From Trichoplax sp. H2 (Eukaryota; Placozoa; Uniplacotomia; Trichoplacea): DNA of 64,000 nucleotides. Below the pieces are notes generated by a model, which was not told where the DNA came from, did not search any database, and was given only the letters and a program-made list of their open reading frames with translations. The DNA lies in assembly GCA_003344405.1 (NCBI GenBank), contig NOWV01000057.1:248001-312000 (forward strand), read 5' to 3'. This document shows, piece after piece, positions 1 through 13,875 of the stretch (position 1 is the stretch's first letter; each line of letters opens with the position of its first letter). The position numbers and the translations under genes are program-made.

Positions 1-201
1 TTGTGACTTTTCACCTGTTAGCAATGATGCAAGATATTTTCAAATTTTTATTAAAACACTACTACACATTTTCTGGAATTCATCCAATAAAATTATCAAT
101 CTTTAATAATATATTTTAATGCATTTTGTTCTTTGCATATAGCCAATAAAAAATAATTGCAATCAAATTCGGCAGGTAGTTTTTAGATTAATTTAGCTTA
201 C

Positions 202-3200
202 CTTGAAATTGAAATATGTAGACATCACCAAGCCTATCGGCTCCAAAGAATTTAATTTCTCCCTTTTAGCGTATTGGATATACATCCATTTATGATTTGG
301 TTATAGATCATACAATTATAAATAAAGCAATTCTGATTACAATATGGATAAAAGGAGTCTGGTTCAATCAATGTGATTCTTGTAACTTACCGTTATACCT
401 AAGATCGACATGTCAGCGATGTTTTTAACAATCGTACTACGAATATCGCTGCTTTCATAATTAAATTGAGATAGACTCCTGTTTTGAGGCTGTAATTGCT
501 GCTCCGTTTTATCCAAAGCATGAGCCATTGTCCATACGGCATCGTACATGTAAGCACGTAAGGTATTGGTGGTAGTAACATTATTTAAATGTTGGAATTG
601 TTGATTAAAATTCAATGGTGACTATGTAGAAGAAATGAAATAGCCAATTATATAATAAATCATTGATTATATTATTAATATATCTAAAATCAAGCCACAG
701 TTAAGGTCATTTATCTGCAAATAATATTAACAATCTAATCTATATGTACTATCATCTCAAATTACCTACCCTTCCAGAAATAGTCGGTTCGGTACTAGTT
801 TGCGGGTATGATCGATAAACGTAGAAATAATTTTGTATAACTTGGTAAATTTGATCAGGCGTACATTTCGTGTGAGGCTGCATTTCAACCTCCCACCAGT
901 CATTAGGATACCATCCAACTAATATCCAGACATATTTGGGACCATATAACTTTTGCTTATATGCCTTAAATTAAAGACAGAATACGTTAACTGGTTTGAT
1001 CAATTAATTTTTTCTCCTGCAATTAATGTTCTATAGTGATTGGCATTATTATATTTTCAACTATTCATGATAATAACTAATCAATTACAGACAGATAATT
1101 ACTTAATTTGCGCTAAATGTTCAAAAAAAATTTAACTACCTTGCAACTAGTGCACAGAGATACTGTTAGTGATTTAATTCTGAAAGTATGACCTTAGCAC
1201 CTAGGTAGACTTGTAATTGAGGTAATGAAATTGTTTAAAATAATATATAAATACTCATATACATATTAGAATCAAATTCTATTTTAATATTCTTGACTGT
1301 CATCTCAATGATGCTTTGGAGCCACTACCCGAATAGCTAGATCTATCTTAAACTATCACTATTACAAAATTCTTGTCGATACTCTACCCTTGACGTCTAA
1401 TTTATTTATTCTTATGACTATAATTTATTAATTTACTGTAGAATATCCGTGAAGCCATTACCTCACATAATACATGTAAAATAACTGGAGCTTGGCCAAT
1501 GGCATATATAATTCGCATATCTTTAGCCTGAAAGAAAATTTAAGATTCTATTTACAATTAACCAATATCGTTCTATCGTTCTACTATCTTTAGCAAATTA
1601 TAAACTTCTTAAATTAGAAGATATGATGGTTTGGTTATAAATTCAATCCAATTAGTAACTAATTAATACCATTTTAATGAAAGAGAATGGTATCTACCGA
1701 TTCATGAAATTAAAATATTGGCACTGTCTACGATTTATTCACTGCCGCTAATAATTATAGTAAACTATTATATGGTTGTAGCATTACCGGCGGAATTAGA
1801 ATTCATTCACTTACTTTAAGATTGCCTATGACCACGGCAAACTGATCAAGAACACCTTCGGCATATACATCAGTAATATTTTTACTTTTGAAATCACTAA
1901 CGAGATCGTTAGCCGCCTATGGTAAAACATATGATAATGAGATGTAGAATTGTTTTAGTCGGCTTATTCATCATCATATACACTATGTCAACTTATACTT
2001 ATTTAAGGTAAAAGATCTACAACTTGTATAACGTAGCAATAGAAATATTGGTGGTAATACAATTCTTTAACTTTCGAACTCATATTCATTTATTAGCTGA
2101 GCTCAAGGAAATACTGATATAGTAGTTAGGGTAAACACATAATTAAACACTAATGGCTCATTTGTTCGATGCAATTTTGCTGCTACGAGTCAAAAATACT
2201 TCAGTTTTAAATCGTTTTAAAATAGGAAAATTGTACTTGATAACCATGATTAATCGACATTCATACAGCAAGAATATAAGTGCACAGCATAGGAAATTTA
2301 AATCACAATTTAAAATATAAATAAATATACTTGTATTGAATTATGAATATGAGACCGAAACTTGAAATTAAGGGACGATCAATCTGGAACTGAAATTTTT
2401 ATTACAGTTACTGGATGTGTAAGAACAGATAGATTTAGCCCCAAAGTAAGTGATTGCTATAGAGTCAGTCAGTCAAATCAATCTTTGAATTAATTTAAGT
2501 AATTGTTTATCGTCACTTAGTTTTATTCAAAAGCAAATGATATTGAATTATTACCGCTGTATAAGCTGTTGCAATCTGATAGAGTACCGCTACTTTAGTC
2601 CAACCGTAATGCAAGGAGAAGGCCACACGAGCCAAATTATAACTGATGTCAGATAGAGCTGTTCGGAAAAAGTAAGGAAACTGTTCTCTGTTGCTTAAAA
2701 TCGGTGAGGTAGAACCATGAGATATCTATAATAAATGAAAACCTCATATTTTTATTTGTATACTCCTAAAAGGAGTTATTACCATATAATTTTTATTCAT
2801 TCCGCTATTTTGACATATAAGACTTGGTTAAATTATAAGCTGTATTCGGGTATTGCGTACGACCATAATTTATTATCCATCTGTGATAGCAGTTTTAAAG
2901 ATTGGATATCTCAGTCTAAATTAAGCATAATAGCAATATCACGACTCCATAAATATAGGTTTACTTTATAAAGGCTATTGATGACAATTATTTCTATTTA
3001 AACAATACACGTCAATTTCTATAACTTAAAATAAAATAGAATAAGTTAAATTAAAGGATTAAGCACCTGTCTTGATTGTGCTACTCAAATTAATAAATTA
3101 AAATTTTGCAGTATATATGTTAATATTAGACTATAATATACCGTCGCTATCAATTTAAAAATTTTAAATTTTCTTTGCATTATAGTTCCTGAAGGTGTTA

Positions 3201-4615
3201 CCCTTTAGGTCTATTTACCAGCAAAGCAGTCCATGCAATAATTATTATTTTGGTCTTAGACAAGGAGATTTAAGTTATTATTCTAAAATGTAATTGCAAC
3301 ATTGTATGAATATATTTATATATGCTGACCTGTGCTAAATTCCATGATTTAGCCGCTGAAGCTACATATTCTGAACTTCTCGAATTTTGAGCGCCAATTA
3401 TGCCAACTTTAATTGTTTTTTGCATTATCATGCGTATAAAAACGTCGATTGCGCTAGCCGGATTAAACTAGGAAACGGTATCAGAAAGACACATTTTCAT
3501 TAGTAAGGATCAAAGCTCCGATACACGATTATTCACGATATAGTATTAACTTGTCAATATCCAAACAAAAATGCCGATCAATATCACCGAGGTATTTTTT
3601 ATATCAAGGCCTTATTTGTGGTCGTGGTTTTGTTTAATAATAGAAAATGGTTAAAATCAGCGTGTTTTGAAAATGATATAACCAAAAGCAATATTGAAGA
3701 TGTAAAGCGAAAGGTGCTTGTTGCATAAGGAAATAATCGAACGAAAATGAAGACAGTTTCTTTACTTTACTGAAAATTTTTTTGGAGCAATGCACATATT
3801 TACGACAAATGCGGTAGCGGTAGTAGAAAAATGAATGAAGGAAACGATCCTTGCGAAAACTTATATCAAACCTTATTATAGTTGCATTAGATATTAATAC
3901 TGCTAGCCTTAAAATTTTGTAAAATGCAGCGTTATGCATACTGTTTAACTCTTGTTAGTGCGCTGATAAGTTTATTACCACAAAAGGAATTAATTGCACA
4001 TTACCTTTGTCGTGAGTAAAAGCTTAGAGAATTGTCAGCGTGGTAAACTATACATTTCGCCAGAATATTTGCATCAGACTACCCGGTAGTTTTGTAATAG
4101 TTTATTTAGAATATGGAACTAATTTATGTAAATTGAAAGATAATTTACTATACTGAATTGAAAGTAGAACTATGTAAAAATTACTTGTTCCCTACAGGAG
4201 TAAATTATTATAATTAATAATCTCCAGAGGCAATACTAATCAAATAGGAAGAATGTTACCAATTGCACAGATGAGGCCTTCGCAAATTCATAATTATACC
4301 AAATTAGATATTATTGTCTACATCTCTATAATGTAGCTGATCTTACCACTGACTTTTAGATCTTACCTTGCTGAAACCAATTTCTGCTTTTAACTCATAT
4401 TGACTTAAAATTGTATCATTGGAATTGATATCTGACAGCGCTAACTTGACGGTTTCAATTAAATCAATTCCACTAGGACCTCGAGTACTAAAAGGAACCA
4501 TAACACCAATGTATAGTGGTTTCTTTACTGCTGATGCCAAAGAATTCGATTGCAAAATGGAGATTTTGAGTAGAAACACCAAAGTTATCGAAGAAATATA
4601 TCTTGCCAATTTCAT
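202..4615 (-). CDS. GABA-B-like receptor, extracellular ligand-binding part (partial, 5' eight exons)
   Basis: Class C G-protein-coupled receptor; only the extracellular venus-flytrap (LIVBP-like) domain is in the window, and the seven-helix part would lie off the left edge. Exons read as 4615-4367, 3467-3330, 2725-2555, 1916-1815, 1527-1462, 964-770, 621-391 and 262-202, all GT-AG and in phase, giving about 404 residues. The start is the ATG at 4615, followed by a signal peptide (KLARYISSITLVFLLKISIL). Family landmarks in order: GVMVPFSTRG, AAKSWNLAQISHGSTSPILS, FPYFFRTALSD, YGPKYVWILVGWY, YMYDAVWTMAHALDKT and IKFFGADRLGDVYIFQFQ. These follow the same order as vertebrate GABBR1/GABBR2. The binding-site Glu before the YDAxW motif of GABBR1 is not evident here, so the ligand may not be GABA. 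The family is clear; the subtype and ligand are not. Confidence 0.9.
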
Positions 4616-7600
4616 CGTTTGAGATGATCTTGCTAGGTAGTAAAATTAAAGTAAGATTATATTACCAGCTTAAATTGTCACTATTTTAGCCAAAAGTAGA
4701 TCAAATTTTAGAAATAAAAGTTACTACGAAAACTGATTCAAATTATATAGTGTTGTTTGCAATGTTGTTAAACTACTGAAATTTTACGACTATGGATATT
4801 TCGATATTACTGTAGATAAATTCGGTAATTACTTTAATCGAAAAATTACCGTTATGAATTCAGATTAATGAAATTGTTGCTGGTCACAGGATCTATCAAG
4901 ATAAAATTTAGCTAGGAATTAAACGTTGGTCGACAGATTGTATTCTATTAATGGCAATTTTGAATTTCGATCAGCTAATTTATTCTATCCTATTTATCAG
5001 TACTATTTATCGAGACGGGCCTTCTACTTAAGAATAATAATAATGGATATTTTTGTCATTGCATAAAGATTTGACTAGGACTATTGTATCAGGGTAGTTT
5101 CTGAAAATAACAAAATGTGAAAATCATTTCATGCCTGTAGAGCAGGTGCACGATTTATTTTCTTCTTAACTTGGAATCAATTATCGATTATAGAATAGAA
5201 AGTTAAATTTGATTTAAATAGTTTAATTCTTATTTCTATCTGGTATTTACGTATCAATGTTGTCTTGATTTCTAAACAATAGCCTACATTAAAATATTGA
5301 TTTAAAACTTTGGATATGATATTTTTAAAACTGAATCTGAATAGAATTTGTAAAGATAAGTACAAATTGAACATATCACATACCATACGATCTAGATATT
5401 ATGAATTAAAGCACAAAACATTAAGTAAAGACCGTCGGTATAAATTGCGGAGCCCAGATAAAAGCAATCCAATTAAATTTAATAGAGCCATATAACCTTT
5501 GCAATAAAATTAATTAATTGCATGCATTAATTTTTTTTATAGATATCTTAAAAGGATAAAATTGAGGATAAGTCACCTACTGAAGGTGACAATTTGTGTT
5601 GATACTGAATACAGCATTGTAACTCTGTCTTGTGTTATTGTCTCATTCTTAAATAAATAGGTATTTGACCCTTTGATTTTATCCGCGCTTTCCCTTTACG
5701 TTCTTTGCCTTAGATATCTACTATTAAAAGTGGTCGAAAAGTTAATGATGGAAGCTTAGCGAGATTTGATGCTTACATTCATTAAAATTCTGGAAGTTTT
5801 ATTATTACTTTTTAATGAAAATGTTATTGTTATTTTGCTGTCTTCATATATGTAGCCTACTACTTAGATGAATGGATCTTAATTATAAGCTTAATTTAGT
5901 ATATAATATTTGTTCAATCAAGTTTAATAAAAACAAAATTACTTTCAAAATAAAAAAAAATAGAGATATATTTAAGGGATGAATAACTGCTATTCTTTAC
6001 AATCGATCTTTATATAAATATAATTGCGTATGTACGTACGTAAACTCGTACTAATCAAATGGAGGCAATATTTATTCTTCATAACATTAGATGATCGATA
6101 TTAGATCCTACCAAATCAGCTTAAACTCATTATCTACTATAAATATCTAGTAACTATGATTAGATCAATGCTATCAAATAAGCAGATTGCTTAGAGGTGA
6201 TTCTATTTTTAATCTACTTTCCATTACAAAAAATGGTATCGCCAATATTTTCCTATTATTCTTTATGAATATGGAAACGATATCATAAAGACTTTAATTT
6301 AATACTTTGATAAACACATCCCAAACGTCCCTTTAATAATATTTTTATTCATATCACTACAAAGGAGTAGTTTTTCACACAATCTTGGTCTGGTCTCCCT
6401 TATCTCTTTAATTAACGACGCTTTTTTATCAGATTTCGAAAATAATCAAGAGATTACAGTTCTCTGGTTGCCTGTTCGGTCATTGAAAAACGCAGATAAT
6501 TACCAGTAGCTTTCTAAATTTTTTTGCTAGAATAACTGTATCATAAGCGCCAAAAGCTTGATTATTTCTTTTACGAAAAATTATTAAAGTGTTCAATTTA
6601 ATATCTTTTATGACAGTGTACAATATAAATTTAATTTCTATTGACTATACACTAAATGATGTTTAATATTTAGCTTTTTGTACTCTTTGTTCGATGAAGA
6701 GGATTATGATCTTGTTGATTTTCTTTTATTTATACAATACGAAGAAAATTGAGCCTAGCAACGGTTCCAAAGCGACAATTTACGAGTTTGACTCTATTCA
6801 ATAATAACCGCAGATCAGCAGATTGACCTTAAGACACTTTAAAGTGGAACTATTATTCTCAGAATAGTCGATATAGCCTGGCGGTGACATGAAAGCTTGC
6901 AACAATGAAACGTTAAGATGTTCTCATTACATTAATTAATATAGTTCCCTCTTGTTTTATACCGTTTTGTAGGTTTTAAATTAGTTTAGGAGAGTAATTA
7001 ATATTATGTTGCTAAAATCATCAGAAATTGAGATATTTACAGACTAGAATTCCTACAAATTAATAATTGACATTAGTGAATAAGAGCCCAGTTTGTAATT
7101 TCAGGCGATACAACATCAAATTGAGACGATGAGTCTAAATTTCAAGAATAGGGGCAATACCGGAGTATATTTCAGCTTCAGAGATTTAGACAATACGATT
7201 TCTGAGATGAGATATCAGCTAGTTATCACGCCCTGTCCAATATTGCATCTGTGAATATATTGGTTTTAATAAATGTGTAATCATTTTTTGCATAGCATAT
7301 CGTCCTATGTTAAAATAACATATTACATAGCATTTAAGGGAGTGAGCGTGTCCTCACTTCGTAAGCTGTACAGGCTAAGCTCTCGGCATAAATACCATCG
7401 AGTTTTACATTTTGAAGTCATTATGATATAAAGCGCTTCTAAGTTGTTTTTTACCGACTTTCAATTGTATTTTATGTGATCAGCACGTTTGTGATAAATA
7501 AAAATATAAGCCTTTAAATCATAATTAAATCTTACTGCATTAATTTGACTTATTTTCTTAAATTAATACGAATTTTATAATAATCAACTTTACAGAATAT

Positions 7601-10600
7601 TTTACTGTAGAGTCAAACTTAAGATAAATTACTACTTATGTTGTTGAAGAAGTTACAGTTGTGAGTTTTTGTAATGACTGATGTTATTTGAGCTCTATTG
7701 TCTTTCATATTATAATATTTCATTTTATTACTAGGTAAGAGCTTTATTATGATAAAGCTTTTAGTTTGGCAATAATTGAATGCCAATTCTCATATTCTAT
7801 ACTTATTCAATGCTGTCCTTACCAACAATTATATTTATATGAATTTATCCTAAGATACTATCAGCTACATAATCTGCTATCCATCAGTAATAATAGAAAT
7901 CCAGAGTTGCCGTACCATCTTATAAAGTCTTTACGAATTGATAATTCCATCAGAATACTAAATGATCTTTGATCAATTATGCAGATATCCTACCGAAATG
8001 AGCCGCTAACCACGACTTAAAATGAGTTTATGATTTATCAAGGATGATAAACAATTCAAGTTTAGGGCTCTCGAAGTAAATAATAAAATCTGTAAATGAA
8101 ATATGGATAATTTAGCAAAGGTGACCTGTAATTATTTTTCACCAGCAACTGTCTTCTGTCGTAATATAGTCAACTTGGACAACAAGAATGAGCCGTAAAA
8201 GACTTTGGAAAGCCTTTACTATCTACCCAATTGCATTTTTATTTTGGGTTACTAAGAAAATATTTAATATCATGTGACATTAGGACATTTTATAAGAAAA
8301 TTATGAAGGCTGTCTTTTCACAATACCGCACCTTCCTGGCGTACTCATCTGCTGTACTCGGTCAATAAAAACCCTTTGTAATACTAGTTAATATACGAGG
8401 TACTGTCAATTTTTGCTTACGTAATTGTTAATTTAATCTCTTAAGATTAGTAATCTAGTTCCGTTTGCGGCTATTTAAAGGTAATTTAACCAGTAATATA
8501 TGCAACAACAGGGTCTATGCCTATGGATTTTACGATTATCTTCTTTTATTTTATTTACTAATTACATAATTAATATATATATTATATTATTATTGATATC
8601 AATATCCCATTAGCAGGAATACGAATTAAATCATAGGAAATTTGAACAAAATGATCGAAAGGCCCAGTGTAAAAATGCAAATGAAAGCGATAGCATTTTA
8701 TCAGGATAGATTAAATGAACCAACATTTATCCTGACAAATATGTTAGTAAGTGTGTAACGCTTTTTAATACGTTTTCGAAATAGTAATGAAGCGGTGCTG
8801 CTAGAATTCGCTAGACACAATTATTTTATGTTGGTCGTTCCAAAGTTGGCAGTTCAAGTAATTTGCTTATTTATGCTGCTAACGGACAGACAGGAAATGT
8901 AGTTTTAAACACGTTTTACTATATATAATACGTGTAATATATATCTAATAATAATAGGTCAAGAATCAATTTTTCCTTTTCAAATTATAAATCGCACACT
9001 GTGAGTTATAAAATCTCTGTTGGGCAGGTACCGGTAACGAATCATAAATATTTAGTAGTAGTTTTAGAAAAAGTATACAGTATCTGTTCATTGTGAACGG
9101 GTGTCGCAGCTAGTTAATTAATTTATTATACGGAAAAAAAGTTAAAAATGTTAGCTGTTTAGAAATCGAATGGTGGTGGCAAGACAAACGTTAGCCGCTA
9201 TCATACTTTTGAACTTGCTTGTGACCTGATTTGCTGTTAATACATTTCGATTTTTTCAATTTTCAATTTGGAAGGAATTTTTAAGAATGAAACAACACCT
9301 AGATGCATTATGCCTGTGTTAATTTCTATTTAAGTTATTTTACTATGGTCGAATAATATTCTATGATTGAGTCTTTTCCCCAACAAATTTCAATGGCCAC
9401 TTACTATCGGCTTTGCCCAAATAATTAAATCGATTCATTCATTTTTAATTCAATATTTAAAATATCTATCTAAAAATTATTTATCTTACAAATTAGGTAT
9501 CGCTTTATTACACTGCTTCATTATAGCTTGTTGATATAGCTAATCAACGGAGCGGTCAAGGAGTAGATGATGATATCAATCATTAATATCATGCTCTTAA
9601 ACATTTTATCACACTATATTATGATAGTTGAACTTCCAGGATCAGTATTACTTAAAACCAGTATTTTCAGAACGATCATTGCAATAAAAGACATATTTAT
9701 AGTTCATTAGAAAACAATTGAAAAATTGATGGCTTCGTTTATCGTCATTTAAATTCTCGCAAACTATAGATGGCTCAAATCGGCTTTTACGACTGTATTT
9801 TAGAAAGTTATGTAGTTAACTGTTGACATAGAATTGATGCTGAAATATACTGTGCATGAATTCATTTCCGGCGGCTATCAGCAGTCTGCACCTTATTATG
9901 GTAAATAGTCAGATATAAATTAAGCTTGGTGAAGTTTGGGAGGTATTCCGACTGGTGTGTCAAATTTTAGACCGCATTTAATTTGATATATGGTAAATTA
10001 TGTACTTCTACCTCGATGGAGAGAATGTGTGTTGCAACCCTGATTAGTACAAAAGATTTGTCAAAATCTTGAATATACTCATATTAATCCGATTACTCTT
10101 CTCAGAATTTTTAGCCTTTGTGCGAACTGTACTCGCATATAGGAACTTGGATTTTCGGTTGCTTGATTATTTGGTACAGTTTTCTTTACGGGACGACTAC
10201 AGCACACTTGTGAGCAACTACTTGTTTATTTTACAATTAAACGCGCTTAAATTCTTCAAGTTGTCACACTTCATTCTAGTTTCAAATGCTGTACACGTAA
10301 ATTAATATTCTACAAGTTCCAACAATAAGTAAGAATAGATTTGCAATAACTAAGTTGAGATGCAAGTGTTGTGCAACCTAGGTAGTTGTAGGTTTTCAAC
10401 TGATCAAACTTGTACTTCTTCTTCGTCTATATAGGGTTTACCCGACAGCAAATTAACTCGCAATGGTGTATATAGGTAACATATGCATATATACTTTATA
10501 GCATACCAGCGCTCTACCCATCGAGTTGACTACGAATTATGAATCATCACGTTATTGCGATACCACTTACCAATATGTGAGAGTTCTCATAGTTGTTTCA

Positions 10601-13600
10601 GTAGACGTGTTCGGTGCATAACAAAATTCTGATTGTGGTGGATCTTGAGGTTGACTAGTTGATCTTTTTCATAAAATGCAGCTCGCGCTTTGCTAGTAGT
10701 TCATTGACTTTATTGAAGGTTGTATTTTACATACATTAGCAGAGTAATTAAATGATCATATGATGCATTGCCGAAGAGGTCTTCACACTTTTTTTCATAA
10801 GATTCTAGCTGTAATAGTGTTACGGAGCCATGCACCGAAATATTAATTGCTATGTTAATTAAAATATCTCATTTAAATTATTGTTTGCTCCAGTAGCTTA
10901 TTAGATATTAATGTTTATTAAATAAGTACTTGTTCAATATTGTTGACGTGTCGGAGCTAGCACGCTTATTCTGTAAACGTTAATGAATAACAACTTAAGT
11001 GTAAGATCAATTACTTTGCAGAGCCTTGAGGCTCTAGTTGCTATACTAGGATATGTATACTGTGCAGTGTAAGCCGCTATTTCAAGAATATTCACAAGTG
11101 TACCATCGGCGAGACCATAAAAAAAGCGGAGCACTAGCTTAGCTTCTCAGTTCCAGTTAGTCATTTGCAGGATCTTTTGACTAATATTGCTAAGAATATT
11201 CTTATGTTTTTCTTTAGTACATTTTACGACTAAGGTTAACGAAAATAAAGTAAAGTATTTAAACCTATTACTCAATAGTAGCTTATTTGTGTAACTGAGA
11301 GTTAGTTCAACTACGATAGGTCCCTAAGTTAGTTGGAAAAACAAGTACTAGTGAAGATAGTGTTTAAGACCCGGTTTCTTATTACAAAGGAGATTTGTAA
11401 CAAATAGTAACAGATCGTTTTATAACTTAGTAGCGTCGTACTATACAGATATTGAAGTTTACTAAATTCCTAGACACGACACAAACAAGTATTTTGATAA
11501 AATAATATGTTGATAATTTGTAATCTATTATTATTGAGCAATACAGTAGCAGAGTATCATTATGGATCACCTATCGTGCAGTAGAATATTGGGAAAGTTA
11601 ACGATATACCACTAGAATAAATTCTTCATCAGTCGGGCTAGTCGATATTATGTCCATTCTTTTAAGTTGTTCTTAGATGTTATTGCTGATGTTAGTCTAT
11701 GATTGCGATTATAAATTCATTTATTGATTTATTTTTTTGCTGACGTGATATTCTTAATGCTTACTAACATAGAAACTTATGGTTATGTTTCACATAATAG
11801 TTGACTAGTATATATTGTAGAGGGGATCAAACTAGAATAAAGGACTTCCAGTTATTATAAAGTAAGGTTAGATTACTCGTTGGTAACTTTCAATATGAAA
11901 ATACTTTAACTTGGAGTCACAACAGTCTATAGGCAAGAAGAAAATAATTGTGTAGACTAGACTCGACGGTATTGTAGAGCACATTATATAAAAAAAGAAA
12001 TGTTTCGGCAATCTCGAAAGATTTACCGTTGATTCTCCCAACTCCGTTCCACATAGTATAAGATTGGACAGTTGATCAACAGTGTAGAAAAGCTTTCTAC
12101 TGCATCTAACCGTAGTTCTAATTGATCAATAACTGTAAAAATGAATCAGGAGTACGGTATTGGTTTATTTAACCGTGAGCCTATCACTACCAAAATTGAT
12201 CAATCGCACAGATAGGACTGCAACTAGTAACTGTACTATACACAATTTAAAGTGGCGTGCTAGGTAAGCACCAGCATGGACTTCTACATGCATAAATCGG
12301 GCATCTACAAGTCCATGGCAACGGTGAGATAAATTTATGTTGCTGCCGCACTTCATTGCAGTATTTTACTCTACTTTACAGAATAAGTTGCGTTGGACCG
12401 AAGTAAATACTCTCCTACGGTGTCTTGAATAGTTTTACACTGGACTGTCGACTTTTCTAGCCCTGTCTCAAAGTGCTTGCACATCGCTAATTGTCAATTT
12501 TACTAAAGAAAACTTAGAAATTTGGTGATCATGTCTCAATCATCGTCCTACTACAAGACAAGAGTCATCATTTTGCAGGCCCCGCCGGCTGCAAATTGGC
12601 TATACTTTGGCTTAAATGGCGCTGCTACGTCTTCGTTTTCAATCAGAGTGCAATGTTTAGCTAAGGCAGCTTCGTATGGCCATAGTAACGCTGGTTGGAC
12701 GGACAAGTCAAGTGAGCATGCTTCCCAAACGATGGTGTGGCAGCGCATCAGAACGTCCGGACGTCCGTACCCACACCGTACCCCCTACAGGTCAACAGAA
12801 ATGGACGGCATAGTCAATAACGAACTGGCCATTACACTGTGGTTTGGGTACTGTACTAAGGGAAGATAGTTTAACAAGTCCATCAAGCATCGGCAATTTT
12901 ATTTATTTACTTGACAATCAACGTCATTTCCACTATTGGATCGAAGATACCGAATAGGAAATTGATTAATTGCACTTGTGGGAGTGTTACCAATTGCTTT
13001 GCTTATTGAAGTTAAAAGTCTTTCAGTCTTCGGCCTATCCGTCAGTACAGAGAAATTTCCGAGATTTCCCTTTAGCTAATAGTACCCAACGTGTCAAGAT
13101 TGAGATCGACTACTGGAAATAAATCAACCAACAGGTTCCTCTCCAAATAAAAGTAGACAACATCAATTAGGATTCAGCAATTGTTGTTCTTGTCATCGAT
13201 TCAAGTAAGATTGTTTGCTTTGTGACTTCAAGCCTTGCATTGCTTATTTCTTAGCCAATGAGTAAATCAAATTTGAAATTTTTCCAGTACCTTGATGTTC
13301 ATTCAATTGTACTGTTCTGTAATACTCCAATCCTTGTCACATTTTAAATGAATTTACACGACGTTATCCACGTTTCATTAGCAATCGACATAATCATTTC
13401 AATATTCAAGACAACATGGAAGGACGCCTATTATGACGGTAAGATACAAATATTGTCAATTGGATGAACGAACGATACTTTGGTTGCAACTATTAAATTG
13501 TATCAAACAATCAAGAGAGTTTGCTTATTTGAAGATTTTAATATGTTAGTTATTATTGAACTTGCACTCCTTTTTTATAAATTAAAGTTTGCAAGTATTC

Positions 13601-13875
13601 TGTCTTTACAGTAAACACTGCAGAAGGGAGTGTTACACAGTGTGGAGCTTGTGCACTTATTTTTGCTATAGTTTGACATGCATCTTGATGATATTCAACC
13701 TTAGATGCACTGAATGATTTCGTCTTGCTCTCTGTATGATTATTTTTGTATATTTTCATATTTCCTACCAGGTAGCAAAGTTGATCATTTTGTATACTTG
13801 TGATAGATCATACCAGCACAAGATTGATAATTAATCGAAAGTATTCAAATCGCTTGAAATAATTCTGCCTGCATT
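4616..13875. other. Long stretch with no recognisable gene (9.3 kb)
   Basis: AT-rich sequence between the receptor start and the first importin-like gene. All open frames are short (under 120 codons) and none shows a family motif, a coherent exon chain or a tRNA/rRNA/snRNA pattern that I could recognise. A somewhat GC-richer patch lies at about 12.5-12.9 kb. The stretch may hold the receptor's promoter and 5' UTR exons, or a fast-evolving gene made of tiny exons that cannot be found by eye. Confidence 0.5.
12522..12869 (+). other. GC-richer open patch of unknown nature
   Basis: A 115-codon frame is open on the plus strand, with a 65-codon frame open on the opposite strand across the same bases. 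Base composition is visibly richer in G+C than its surroundings, and a CGTCCGGACG palindrome occurs near 12757. Neither translation resembles a protein I know. It could be a remnant of a mobile element or a stray exon. Confidence 0.2.

Noticed and set aside
1145-1170. ACAGAGA resembling the U6 snRNA catalytic box
   Set aside because: None of the other conserved U6 sequence is nearby.
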